Below are positions 43,928 through 55,500 of a stretch of 64,000 nt of DNA, piece after piece (position 1 is the first letter of the stretch; each line of letters starts with the position of its first letter). The stretch is from Lolium rigidum (lineage: Eukaryota; Streptophyta; Magnoliopsida; Poales; Poaceae): NCBI RefSeq assembly GCF_022539505.1, contig NC_061508.1, forward strand, positions 32,234,256-32,298,255, written 5' to 3'. The notes beneath the pieces are model-generated. The model ran no database searches and had not been told where the DNA came from. It saw only the letters and a list, made by a program, of their open reading frames with translations. Position numbers and translations under genes: made by a program.

Positions 43928-45022
43928 TGGGAGATCGTGGAGGTAGCAGTGGCTGAATGGACTCGAGCGACGGGCCCCGTGACCTGCAAATGGGTGAAGC
44001 CACAAGGCCCTCCAAAAGGGTTCGACTTCGACGTGACTAAGACGGAGCAGATTTTTGACCTCTTACTCGCGGAGAAGCATATAAAGGTACCCGAAGGCCA
44101 CAAGTTCCCCACGGTGCAAGAGCTGAACGGAAGGCCATACCGCAAATGGCATAACACGTTCTCCCACACCACCAACGACCGCAGGTGTGGCGGCGGCAAT
44201 CCAAATGGCGATAGAAAATGGACGGTTGATTTTTAACCGAGTACGCCATGAAGGTCGACACACACCCTTTCCCCGCCGTAAACATGGTGGAGTATGCTTG
44301 CCATGGAGGGTGCCAGCCGGGTTTCCGTGCAATATCAACATGGTAGACCTTGGACACCACGCCGGCAAGGATGGAGATGAGGGCAGCCGCTCTCATAGCA
44401 AAGAAACAGAGGGAGCCGCTCCACGCGATCGGCTCCGCCAAGACGGCAAGCGCTACGTAACGGAGGGAGAAGTGAAGAACATAAGATATCGCGACCTCTC
44501 TCTGATCACCTCCTCAACAAGTATGTGAGTCAGTACGACCAACGCCGACGGTCCAGCGACGATGATGAAAGAGATCGTCTGGCTAGAGAAGCCGGAAGAC
44601 ATCGTCGGCATAATCGCGATGAGGAGGAGCACGAGCGCTGTGCCAAGGGAAAGGCAGGGGAGCGAGACGACGAGGACAGGCATTGGGATTGTCCTTTCTT
44701 CAGGCACTGCTGGGATTCAGGAATGAGCCGATTGCCAACAATCAGCAATTGCCCAGAATGCAACCGGAAGAAGAAGGAGGCAGCCAACGTGTCCGTGTTC
44801 GAGCGCTTAAGACCTCTCCCGCCACAGAGCAAACGAGCTGAGTCCCCTCACTTGAAGGATCTCGAAGATTCGAAGACGAGGGAGAAGAAGAAGACAGGTA
44901 TCACCGGCCAAGGTGGTGCCCCGATGGACTCAGCCGTTCCAAAAACGCGGGGTTCAACGATTGCGCGGCCCGGAAGAAGCCGAGAGGTTATACTTGCATA
45001 CATTGAGAAAGGCAAGGCCTGA
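43928..45022 (+). pseudogene. A4 gag (5' end in gap, frameshifted)
   Basis: The frame begins in mid-protein after the gap (MEVAVAEWTRATGPVTCKWV) and reads FDFDVTKTEQIFDLLLAEKH and FPTVQELNGRPYRKWHNTFS. It shifts near 44180, then passes NINMVDLGHHAGKDGDEGSR and a cysteine/histidine cluster (CPFFRHCWDSGM...NCPEC) that probably binds zinc. It ends in a charged tail. This matches the general layout of Tat-like gypsy Gag. It shows what has been deleted from the A2 copy. No protease or RT follows. Confidence 0.78.
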
Positions 45023-45839
45023 TCCGGCTGCGAAGGTTCGGCCGAACCCCGGATGAGGAGGGTCGTCCACGAAAATGGAGTGGCGCCCCAAGCAAAGGAA
45101 AGCCGATGATGAAACATCGGCTGGCACAAACATGGTGCTCGTTCTTCCGACAAAGCTTAGCGCTCCACGATCACACGATGCACTCAAGGTGGGCGACAGC
45201 AAGAGCACCAACATGATGAAGTCAGAGATTGGGTTGGTTTTATCTACTGGCCTGAACGAGTAGCAAGAGCACGTCAAGAAGCAAACATGGTGAGGCTGAT
45301 CCTTGTGATCGGCCCCAAAAATTTATGAAGGGACATTACAAAGCCTTTCATCGAACAAGCAACATGGAGGCCGATTCCAGCAATCGGCCAAAATTATCCT
45401 CACCCACCATTCTCGCTCGGGTTCAACATGTTATCCAACAGAGCCGATACCATCAATTCTCTTGACAGAATCGGCTCGGGGGGGCACCCAGGTGGGTAGA
45501 ACACGAGGATATGCAATGGAAGTGTCTCATCCTTTGGTGATGGGTATTGGAATATGGGGGCCGATGCACTAGTCGGCCGTAAAAAAAAAAATTTTTCTGA
45601 AAATTCGAAAATTTTCGAGCACAGCCGATGCAGCAGACATCGACTTAAGGATATGGAAGCCGATCAGAGGGTTTTAATGAAAGAACTCCTCAATGGAGTG
45701 GTGTAAGAGCTCGGATCCTCTCTTCAAGGACAAGACCAAGAGCAGCCTGGACGTGCAGATCAGGTCAAGGATGGATCGCATCAGATCCACCGAAGGAAAG
45801 GAGCCGATCTAACTGGCAAGGCGTAGGAAGAACTGAAGA

Positions 45840-46005
45840 AGCTCGGGGGGCAGCTCACCTTGAAGGTTCTCTGCTTGGGGCTACGTCATGAGTTAAGGCT
45901 AATGTCGGCACATGTGGCTGATTCGCCTTCATTAAGGCTCGGGGGGCAGCTCGCCCTAAAGATCGTTGCTCTGGGGAGCCGATTTGGTTGGAATCAGCTA
46001 GCCCT
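45840..46005 (+). repeat. CTCGGGGGGCA + AGCCGAT modules in A4
   Basis: Two more copies of the module described at 326-532: GCTCGGGGGGCAGCTCACC (45841) and GGCTCGGGGGGCAGCTCGCC (45929), the second followed by GAGCCGATTTGGTTGGAATC. Confidence 0.6.
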
Positions 46006-46439
46006 GCGACACAACTGGTTTGGAGAGCGGTGTTCTGTTACAGAGTCATCAGTTTGAGCATCCAAGGCGGTTCCAGGGCTCTTTTAAAGTCGCCTGCTCA
46101 AAGATCAAGTCGCCAGCTTATTAAGATCGGCTGCGTCATCGTCATCGGCAGAAGCCAGCTAGCTTGGAGGGATGGCTAAATTAGCCCGTCTCGCAGATTA
46201 TCATGAAACTGATGCGTTACCATCAGTCACTAACCATGGATTAGGCCAACAGTCGACAAACTCAGCATGAAGGAAATCGGCGAAATCAAGCTAAGGAAAT
46301 TCTTCATTAGTATTGGGATTTCTTACAATGGGGAGCCGATTGCTCAAGGAGGGAAGAACAAAAGAAGGGTCTATTGACCAATCTACTACTCGCTAGGCCT
46401 ATACTATTGGATCCTAATCTACGGGCCATCACCGCCCTC

Positions 46440-46870
46440 ATCGTCATCCTCGAACTCTCATCGGCACCGCCGCCGATGGGATCCTCGTCGCTACTCCCGT
46501 AGCCCTCCACGGGGCTTCATCCCCGTCTTCGTCGTCGCTGCTGTCGTCGTCCCACCACATGCGGAGGCGCTTCGCCGGCGGGTAGCCCTCGAGGGAGTCG
46601 TCATCGTCGTCGTCTTCTTCTCCCTCTTCTTCAGAGGTGGGGCAGCCGTCCCAGGAGAACTGGTCGTCCTCGCTTTTTGGCTCCAGCTTCCCCATCGGCG
46701 AGGAACTCGAAGATCCTCATCCCCGCTGGTCAAGGACTTGTCGTCCTCGGACCAAATGGAGGAGGCATGGCTCTCCTCGTCCCGGTCTTCCGGGGCACGA
46801 ATTTCCGGCGGCGTCTCGCGGGAGGAGTCGGACCCGTAGGAAAACTTCGGAGGAAGAGGAAGAAGACATG
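46440..46870 (-). pseudogene. Damaged antisense Ser/acidic ORF of A4
   Basis: The leader and start (GCCGCCATG at 46870) and the serine run match the A1 ORF at 1496. A frameshift soon after the start moves the homologous text (SRETPPEIRAPEDRDEESHA) into another frame. Further shifts follow in the basic and acidic tail. Confidence 0.6.
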
Positions 46871-47148
46871 GCGGCACGGAAGGGTTTTTGGTGCTAATGC
46901 GAGGAGGACGAAGGAGATGCAAGCTGTTTAGAACGGTTAAATAAAGGGGATATGAGAGAGATTCAATGCCACAGCGAGCTTCCGAGGAGATGTTGCCCAA
47001 CGGAGAAAATTTTACGGCCACGTGGAGAAGTGGAAGGGGCAAGGCATCATGATGGGGATTCCGCGGCAGCTCCGCTCTGCCACGACATGACCCGACGAAA
47101 GAAAGCGTAATGATTTTGGAAATGTCATTTCCAAAACCAGGGGGCATG

Positions 47149-48313
47149 TGTCATCACCGAATTTGACCGAGTCGAGGTGGGCCGCGATCAAGATGGACGT
47201 GAAGAATATATATATAGAAGTAATACGTGAATCGGCCTTTTATACCAAGTTGGGCTTAATTGCCCGTGTATCTGTAACATATTAGATCGCATCTTAGTTT
47301 AGAGATAGAATCTTACTCGTGCACGGTTTGGTGCACGCCCACATTAGAAAGTCCCTCGGACTATAAATATGTATCTAGGGTTTATGGAATAAACAACAAC
47401 CAACGTTCAACCACAAACAAATCTCGGCGCATCGCCAACTCCTTCGTCTCGAGGGTTTCTACCGGTAAGCATCATGCTGCCTAGATCGCATCTTGCGATC
47501 TAGGCAAGCACAAGCATGCCTACGTTGTTCATGCGTTGCTCGTATCGAAGCCTTTTTGATGGCGAGCAACGTAGTTATCTTAGACATGTTAGGGTTAGCA
47601 TTGTTCTTCATATTACATGCTTTCGTAGTGCAACCCTTGCATGTCTAGCCGCCCTTACACCTATCTTAGGTGTAGGGGCGGCACCCCGCTTGATCATAGT
47701 TTAGTAGATCCGATCCGTTACGATTGCATCCTTGTTCTACAAGGATTAGTTTAATATCTCGCAATAGTTAGGCCTTACAAGGGCTCGGAGGATCCAGCGG
47801 CGTGTAGGGTGGCGTTTGCTAGTCCTAGAACGGACGTTCCGGGATCAACCTCGTGTTGGTTTTTAGGCCCCGTCTAGGATCGGCTTACGGTCACCGTGCG
47901 CGAGCGCGAGGCCCAATCCCGAGTAGGATGATCCGATTATGCGGTGAAAACCCTAAATCGTCGTAGATCTCATTAGTTTTACCTTGATCAAGCGAGACCA
48001 CCATATATTCGGACACCTCGTCCGAATCATGGGTGGATCGGCTCTTGAGCCGATTCACGGATAACCCGAGAGCCGATCGAGGCTCGTATTTAATGTTTAC
48101 GTGTGTGCCCCGCAGAAACTAAGCGAGGCATCATCCACACCTTCCCGACCGTGTATAGGTCAGGTGGCACGCCCTTGTGATAAACATCGGCGCGTGCGAC
48201 CAGGAGGCTTTGCGGGCCGTCGCTCCGAGGGACCGGCCGCCGCGCAGCCCTAGTTGTTCCCGGCTCTACCGTGCTGACCGTCTCTGCCCGCCAGGGGGTT
48301 TCTGACGTCAACA
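47149..48313 (+). repeat. LTR of element A4 (3' LTR)
   Basis: About 1165 bp, TGTCATCACCG to GACGTCAACA, more diverged than the other three copies. Hairpin 1 (47475-47510) has one inserted A in its 3' arm. Confidence 0.88.
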
Positions 48314-49629
48314 CCGTGATAACACAGACATGAGAAATAAGAGAACGAAGAGAAGAAAGAAGAGAAGACGCAGAAGTCATATGAAAGGAAGCTCCAGAAT
48401 CAAGATACCACGGGGATGACGTACCTGACTGTGTAGAAGATGGTGGTCGCACAGTGCCAGAAGAGCTAGGCACAGAACCAGCAGTACCAGACGAGGAAGA
48501 GCCTGTAGCAGCAAGCAGACCACAAAGACCACAGATAATGTCCTGCTCAGAGAGTGCAACTGCAAAAGATCCTGAAGAACCAGCCTACTGACGAGCATGG
48601 TACTGTTGATGTAAACTGGGATCCCTCCTCCAACAGCTAGAGAAATCGTGGCCAGGCTTGCCACAGTAGGAGCAGTGAGGACGAGGAGGGCGGTTCTAAC
48701 CACGAGGCTGACTCTGGCCCGGGACCGGAGGAGTAGAGAGTATCGGCGGTACTGGAGACCGCAACGAAGCCGACGACACAGGAGTACCACGAGCAGACGG
48801 CACAGGAGAACCATGAGCAGCAAGTACAGAGGGAACCTCAAGAAGACCAGCACCACGAAGACGAGTCTCCTCAGCACGAAGTTCAGACAGTACCTCAGAG
48901 AGCGGAACACGACCACGAGCAAGCAGCTGGGCACGACGAGGCTCAAACTCCTTGCGGAGCCGAGATAAGAACTCATATACGCGCTGAAACTCCAGATCCG
49001 CGCGCACAGTCAGACAGCAGGGACAGGTGGCACACACAGCTGTACGAAGAGAATCAAGCTGACGCTAGATAGCAACACTCTGAGTATAGAACTCATCAAT
49101 AGTGGAATCACCCTGCTGAAGAGCATGCTCCTGGCGAACCCAGACAGGTAAAGAGCATCCCCAGACGGCTGATAGCGCTGACGAAGAAAAGCCCACTGAG
49201 CAGCAATAGTGGGAAGACCCATGAATTCAGCAGCATACTGAGGCAGAACACTGGAGTAAGAACATCAGCAACACGAGCATCCTCATCGATCCACTGAGTG
49301 TAGTCAGTCAGATCCAGCCGGTAGGTCGCAAGAGCGTCAGAATACTCCTGGACCTTCCGGTCATACTCGCACCAGAGCAGTATCATCAGCACTCTTGGCT
49401 GCATCCTTGACCTCCTGCGTAGCATCGGGGGCAAGGGTAACGGCCGTCGATAGAATAGGCGCCGTAGGAGCAGTGGGGCGCGGCGGACAGGGCACCTCGC
49501 CAAAAAGCACACCCCAAAGACGAAAACCGCGCATGTGGACGTGCATAAAGGCAACGAAATCAGGGAATTCGCGCCATCAAAAATCACCGGGCAGCGAGGA
49601 ATCGCAAGATAGCCCGACGAGGAAGACAT
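48314..49629 (-). pseudogene. Copia gag and protease start of G (frameshifted)
   Basis: The frame opens MSSSSGYLAIPRCPVIFDGA at 49629 and shifts several times. Segments recognisable in turn are MHVHMRGFRLWGVLFGEVPC, YDRKVQEYSDALATYRLDLT, DLEFQRVYEFLSRLRKEFEP and a CCHC knuckle (CSYCGKPGHDFSSC, about 48650). The last is the retropepsin start (SPWYLDSGASFHMTS, about 48400). At 48314 it meets the A4 LTR. The order and motifs are typical of Ty1/copia. Confidence 0.82.
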
Positions 49630-49950
49630 AGCTCTCTCTTTTCTTTTTCTTTTTTCTCTTTTTTTTCTCTTTTTTTAGGAACTGGACGGGACGGAAGAAC
49701 TGATCAGTTCACGCAGAGACACGGAGACACGGAGACGGGCGGGCGCACGGAGACTGGCGGGCGGTCGACTGGAGGCGGCGGTCGGGAGGCGGTGGCCGGA
49801 CGAGCGGCGGCGGCCGGGACGGGCGGCGGCCGGACGAGCGGCGGCGGCCGGGAGGCGGCGGCCGGACGAGCGGCGGCGGCCTAGACGGGTAGCAACCGGA
49901 GAAGGAGCGGCGGCCGGAGGACGGGCACGGACGACGTACGGACCTAATTT

Positions 49951-49963
49951 TGCTCTGATATCA
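49951..49963 (-). other. Primer-binding site of copia G
   Basis: Minus-strand TGATATCAGAGCA directly follows the LTR end; it is a one-base variant of the usual TGGTATCAGAGC. Confidence 0.75.
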
Positions 49964-50094
49964 TGTTAGGGTAATAGACTGCTAGTATTACCAGGGGGCC
50001 AAAGGCCACAATATATAGTACAGGTACATGTGCAAATATACAGAAAGCCCCGTAACAAGTGGGGAAAATACAGATGTACAAATATACTCTAACA
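49964..50094 (-). repeat. 5' LTR of copia G (131 bp)
   Basis: Plus-strand TGTTAGGGTA to ACTCTAACA, with perfect TGTTAG/CTAACA ends. It contains a TATA-like TATATATTGTGG on the minus strand. Confidence 0.85.
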
Positions 50095-51684
50095 GTTTGA
50101 AGGAATATTCCATGAATGTAGTCGTTGGGGCTAGTTATGAAGAAGACAAAGTTCCGCCTAGAAGCTAGGCAGAAATTATGATTTTTGGGAGTCCTTTGAA
50201 TTCTTTGTTGACCGCTTCCGAAGATACAAGATGGAAAAAATGTTCAATCTGAGCTAGGGGAAGGAACACGTGGATCTTGAAGAAATCCGGGGGACTAGTG
50301 TTGCTAAACGAGTATAACCATGATGCAGTTTTACTATGCCAAGTCCAAGTGACCCATAGATGATGGTTGGGCCTATGGCCTAACCGGGAGACTCAATTGC
50401 TGACTGATCAAGGTGGAGAGTCCGACCCATATGAAGCTAGGAGGATCCATACGAATTACGCCAGGCGGAATTCTCTACGTGCATGACAAGTAGTCCACGT
50501 TATGATAAACCTCGTAGTGTTCGACTAGGACTTATCCATGTAATCCTATCATGACGTCTTTATAAGCCGGATCCCGTGAGCCCTTGAGGCACTCAATCTT
50601 AGAAACAAAATCTCACCATTGTAATCACACACTTGTTGCCCTAATAGTGAATTATAGCAACAATAGGTTCTTGCCACCATTGCAGGATCCGAAGCTAGGT
50701 AACTTGTGTCTCACCATCCCGATAGCTCCCTACCTTACACCCACCTCTCTCTCTACACGCCATGAGGTACCCTCTATGGCATACTCATCGATCACGCAAC
50801 GACAAGGAGGGATCGAAGGAGGCTTCACCAATCGCAGTTGTCCCCCCTCCTCGTGTCGGTTTTGGAAAGTATAGCAAGTGACTGCTCCATCTATGACAAC
50901 AAACCAAGCAAATATAGGATTAGGAAGGATCATTTTTTTTGGGGGGGGGGGTGGGGGGTGGTGGGGGGGGAGGGTCGGTTATAGCAATGTTGCTTCGGAG
51001 CATGTGAAAAATAGTTTTTAGCAATTGAGGGCCAAAATACGAATAATGCCGGAGATGCTCTAAGACGGAAATAAAAACAACAACTATGTTCGTACTCACA
51101 CACAAACCAAAGTCCTCGTCCTTCTTCACCATCACCTCGACGACATGAAAGAAGAGGATCTGCAACCGCGTGGTCTCGATTGGGGAAGCCATTGAGCTTA
51201 TTGAAGAAGGGGCTTTTGCAAGATCTGGTCAACCCCGTCAACCTCCAAAACCCATAAGCCCCGCAATAGAAAGAGTTTACGAGGGAGGGAGGCAATACTG
51301 CTACATGATAATATGGTGCTCATATGAAGTCTCAACCATACAATCCTTATCAGACGGCAGCCGTGCTGCCACTTCGTCGACATATGGATCTACAAGCTGA
51401 AGGTAGACAGCAGAGCCACAACCTGACGATCCCGATCTGGCCACCCGGGTCCCGCATCCGATCCCCAGAAACAAGAATGTGTGATCCGTGAACACAAAAG
51501 CACAGATTCGCATCCAAGACTATAAAATACACTCGACAAGAAGCAAAACACAAGAGAAACAGCACCACACCACACGCTGTCAGCGTCAAACGCACACTAG
51601 GACGCCGACATGGCGGGCCAGCGTTCGCAATCGGGCGCTGGTCCCACCTGTCAGTTGAACCCTAACGGGACCAGGCCTTTCCCG
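50095..51684. other. Intergenic DNA upstream of the transporter gene
   Basis: No gene is seen. About 50430-50760 has the look of an old LTR remnant (TCTTTATAAGCCGGATCCCG, CCATTGCAGGATCC) but no partner is found. A G-rich tract (50939-50971) follows. GGAGATGCTCTAA at about 51051 resembles a single PIF/Harbinger end. The last few hundred bases are the likely promoter. Confidence 0.5.
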
Positions 51685-51690
51685 TATAAA
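51685..51690 (+). promoter_or_regulatory. Probable TATA box of the transporter gene
   Basis: TATAAA in CCCGTATAAACCAAAC lies 104 bases before the ATG. A start site near 51715-51720 would give a leader of about 75-80 bases. Placement and CT-rich leader fit, but there is no direct evidence. Confidence 0.55.
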
Positions 51691-51793
51691 CCAAACTAAT
51701 CTCACCCGTAGCTCTCCGAAGGCCGCAGCCAGCCACCAGTTACCCGACCCCCGCTTCCTCCCGCTCGGCCGCTCGCCGCGCCGCCGGCCGCCA

Positions 51794-52570
51794 ATGGAGC
51801 GCCTTCGCCTCGCGGTCTCGCACCGCCCGGCTCTCCCCCTCCCCACCCCTCACAACCACCTCCGCCGCCGCCATCTTCAGCTCCACCCCTCCCCCAGCTC
51901 TCTATCCCTCTCCCGCCCCATCTCCCCCCACCTCTCCCCCACCCCTCGCCGCCACCTCCACCCTCTCCTCGCCTCCGCGTCCGCCGCCCAAGCCGCGACC
52001 CCCGAGCCGGCCGCCGCCGCCGCGCCCTCGGCCGGCGCGAAGCTACTCCCCCTCATCCTCTCCGTCGGAGTCGGCCTCGCCGTCCAATTCCTGGCGCCGC
52101 GGCCCGCGGAGGTGACCCCGCAGGCGTGGCAGCTCCTCTCCATCTTCCTCTCCACCATCGCGGGGCTCGTCCTCGGCCCGCTCCCCGTCGGCGCGTGGGC
52201 ATTCCTCGGCCTCACCGCCACCGTCGCCACGCGGACGCTCCCCTTCACGGCGGCCTTCGGGGCCTTCACCAACGAGGTCATCTGGCTCATCGTCATCTCC
52301 TTCTTCTTCGCGCGCGGGTTCGTCAAGACCGGCCTCGGCGACCGCGTCGCCACCTACTTCGTCAAGTGGCTGGGTGGGAGCACTCTGGGCCTGTCGTACG
52401 GTCTCACCATCAGCGAAGCATGCATCGCGCCGGCCATGCCCAGCACCACGGCCAGGGCTGGAGGTGTGTTCCTTCCCATTGTCAAGTCGCTGTCGCTGTC
52501 GGCCGGCAGCAAGCCCAATGACCCATCAGCCAAGAAGCTGGGCGCCTACCTTGTGCAGTCTCAGCTGCAG
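51794..52570 (+). CDS. DIT2: DiT2 exon 1
   Basis: 259 codons, from [17 protein letters not shown] to [11 protein letters not shown], then donor GTAAAC. Phase 0. The first ATG in frame, in context GCCAATGG, starts a typical GC-rich transit peptide. Confidence 0.94.
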
Positions 52571-55500
52571 GTAAACAACAATTCACTTGAACTGATGCTG
52601 CATTTTAATTACGAATTTAAGTGTACTACAGATGAATCACTGGGTGCATTTTTCCCAAATGCTTACAAATTTTGCTCCACATAGGAAAATCCATGATATG
52701 CTCTCAGCGCTAAGAGCCTGTTCTGTTTTTCTTATCCTACTGGACTAAGTAAAATTGCATTGTATCTCTATATTACATTTGCGTCACATGGGTTGTCCAT
52801 ATGCAGAACATGAGAGTAGGATGTTTGTTTGTTCTTTTTATTACTAAACTCAGGAGATTATAATGCTTACGCGGAATTTGCTGTCTTACTAGTGGCTACC
52901 AAATTAAGAGTTATGTTTGCGTCCTGTATGCATCTGGAAGCATGTCTTCTGGTGTATTTTTTTTTTTTTTTTTTTTTTACATGAAGAAGCCTTTCCTCTG
53001 AAATTGCTGGAGAACATGTGTAATCTGTGTAAACAGGGAACAGAAGTAACTATTGCAACACACTTTATTGATCTGAAAGAGAGAGCGAGAGAGAGTCGTG
53101 GTGGTTTGAGAGATCCTAGCTAAGTGCACGGTGAACGTACATGCAGATAAACATTGACTAAGAGGATAAGCAATGCTGGACTAAGTCTAGTCTACCCGCG
53201 CGCGCGCTCAGTGTCGATGGTAGCTTCACGAACGGTGAGACTGGAGCAAAACTCAAGAAATGGTGTGGTTGCCAATCCCTTGGTGAAGATGTCCGCAAAC
53301 TGAGAAGTGGTCGGTACATGTAGAACCCGTACTTCGCCAACCTGAACCTTGTCCCTGACAAAATGAATGTCAATCTCGATGTGCTTCGTGCGCTGGTGCT
53401 GAACTGGATTACCGGAAAGGTAGACCGCTGAAACATTGTCGCTGTAGACGACGGTCGACTTGTCCACGGGCTGATGGAGTTCCTGCAAAAACTGACAGAT
53501 CCAACAACATTCTGCAACAACATGAGCAACAACACGATATTCTGCTTCAGCACTAGATCTGGACACTGTTGTTTGGCGTTTGGCAGACCAAGAGATTAGA
53601 TTGACCCCTAAGAAGACGCAGAAACCGGTGGTGGAACGGCGAGTGTCTGGGCAGCCGGCCCAATTGGCGTCGGGAAAGGGGACTAAGGAAGAGGTGGAAG
53701 AGGGAATAATGTGAGTGCCATGATCAAGAGTACCCTTGATGTAGCGAATGATGCGTTTGACGAGGTTGTGATGGGAAGAATGTGGAGCATGCATGAAGAG
53801 ACAGGCTTGATGAAGTGCATAGGCAATCTCAGGACGTGTGAGGGTCAGATATTGGAGAGCGCCAACGAGACTGCGGTAGAGAGTAGGATTATCAAGAAGA
53901 TCACCGTCAGAAGCAGATAATTTGGAACCAGAATCAATTGGGGTTTTGGCGGGATTACAATCATCCATGGCAGCACAATGAATGATGTCGAGAGAATACT
54001 GACGTTGAGAGAGATGGAGACCCGAGGAAGATCGAGTGACGGCAATGCCGATAAAATGGCTGAGAGGGCCTAAATCGGTCATGGAGAATTCAGCTGAGCT
54101 TGGAGATAATGTGAGAAAGAAGAGTGGGTGAGGAGGCGGTGAGAACGATGTCGTCGACGTATAAGAGGAGGTAGGCGGTGTGCTCATGAGTGCGAAGGAT
54201 AAATAAGGAGGCGTCGGACTTTGAGGCGACAAAACCAATCGAGGAGGCATAGAGGGCGAAGCGAGTGAACCAAGTGTGACAAAACACAAAATATCAATAT
54301 TTGGGGGGGTGGGGGCAAAGTGCTAAATTTTTTCTCTTCTAAGCCTTGTAAAAAAAATCCTTCAGTAATTCTCAAAAAGTTGAGGGGGCGGTGGCCCCCC
54401 TGACTTGTACATAGCTCCGCCTCTGCAATAGACGGTCTCAGAAAGATTGCCGTGTAAAAAGGCATTTTTGACGTCAAGTTGGTGGATTGGCCACCGAGAT
54501 GAGACGGCAAGGGAGAGAACTATGCGGATGGTGCTTGGTTTGACGACAGGGCTAAAAGTCTCATCGTAGTCGATTCCGTGTTCCTGAGAAAAGCCGTGGA
54601 CGACCCATCTAGCCTTGTAGCGAGCTAAGGAACCGTCAAAGTGATATTTGTGGTGATACACCCATTTGCCACTGACGATATTAGCGCCGGTAGGTTTGGG
54701 AACTAAAGTCCACCACGACTCTCTCTCGCTCTCTCTTGTAGGAGCCTATATATTGTAATCTGTTTCAGATCAATAAAGTGTGTTGCATTAGTTACTTCTG
54801 TTCCCTGTTTACATGGTATCAGACTCTCCCTAAACCTCTCCGATCCTACTATGATGGGCACCGCCCCAGCCGCCGGCGCTGCCACCTCTAGCACCACCAG
54901 TGCGGGCACCTCCACCGCCACCAGCCCTTCCCTCTCCACCACCATTAACCCAACCTTCAGCGCCCCCACCCCTCGCCATTCTTCCTTCACCCTATCCACC
55001 ATATCCCTCCGCGGCCAGCCTGAAGACGTCCTGGACCTGCAGCGTGGTTCTTACGCGCTCTGGCGGGACCGCGTGGAGATGAAGCTCGCCATCTACCAAG
55101 TCCTCGACCACATCGCCAACCCTGCCGATCCGGAGTGGCTCTCCCTCGACTTCATCGTCAAGGGATGGATTCACGCATGAGCTCCGCACCGCCGTCTCCT
55201 CCCTGGGCGCCACCGCCCGCACTGGGTGGCCATAGAGACCCTCTTCCGCAACAACGGTCTGGCCCGCGCCATGATGCTCTCCGACGAGTTCCGCAACACC
55301 AAGCAGCTCGAGAAACCTCTCAGCGTCTACATCGGTAAGCTCAAGGCCATCTCAGACGAACTCCGTGACCTAGGGTATCCTCTGGAGACCCATGCACTTC
55401 TTCTTCTTCAGCTCGTCCGTGGCCTCCACGAACGCCACGAGACCGTCGGGAAGTACATCCAGACCGAGGCCGCCACCCTCTCCTTCGCCGCCGCGGTGGA

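Larger units (their letters stand above)
43926..48313 (+). mobile_element. A4: 3' part of a third A-family element
   Basis: Gag (to about 45022), non-coding centre with the CTCGGGG/AGCCGAT modules, a damaged copy of the antisense Ser/acidic ORF (about 46440-46870), the CCAAAACCAGGGGGCA tract and the LTR (47149-48313). It is closer to A1 than to A2. It sits in copia element G, which resumes at 48314; CCGTG at 48314-48318 would be its target duplication. Confidence 0.88.
48314..50094 (-). mobile_element. G: copia-type element, 5' part
   Basis: In its direction: 131-bp LTR (50094-49964), tRNA-Met-type PBS (49963-49951), gag from 49629, zinc knuckle, and the start of protease. A4 then interrupts at 48314. 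The rest of pol would be upstream of A4, in or beyond the gap. GTTTG at 50095-50099 is the likely outer target duplication. Confidence 0.82.

Noticed and set aside
44187..44528. Separate gene of 113 codons after the gap
   Set aside because: It continues A4 gag in a shifted frame and is not an independent gene.
50939..50971. G-rich tract as a possible G-quadruplex regulator of DiT2
   Set aside because: Low-complexity run more than 700 bp from the ATG and possibly of variable length; no support beyond composition.
51051..51063. GGAGATGCTCTAA as end of a PIF/Harbinger element
   Set aside because: Only one end is visible and no TTA-flanked partner was found, so no element is called.
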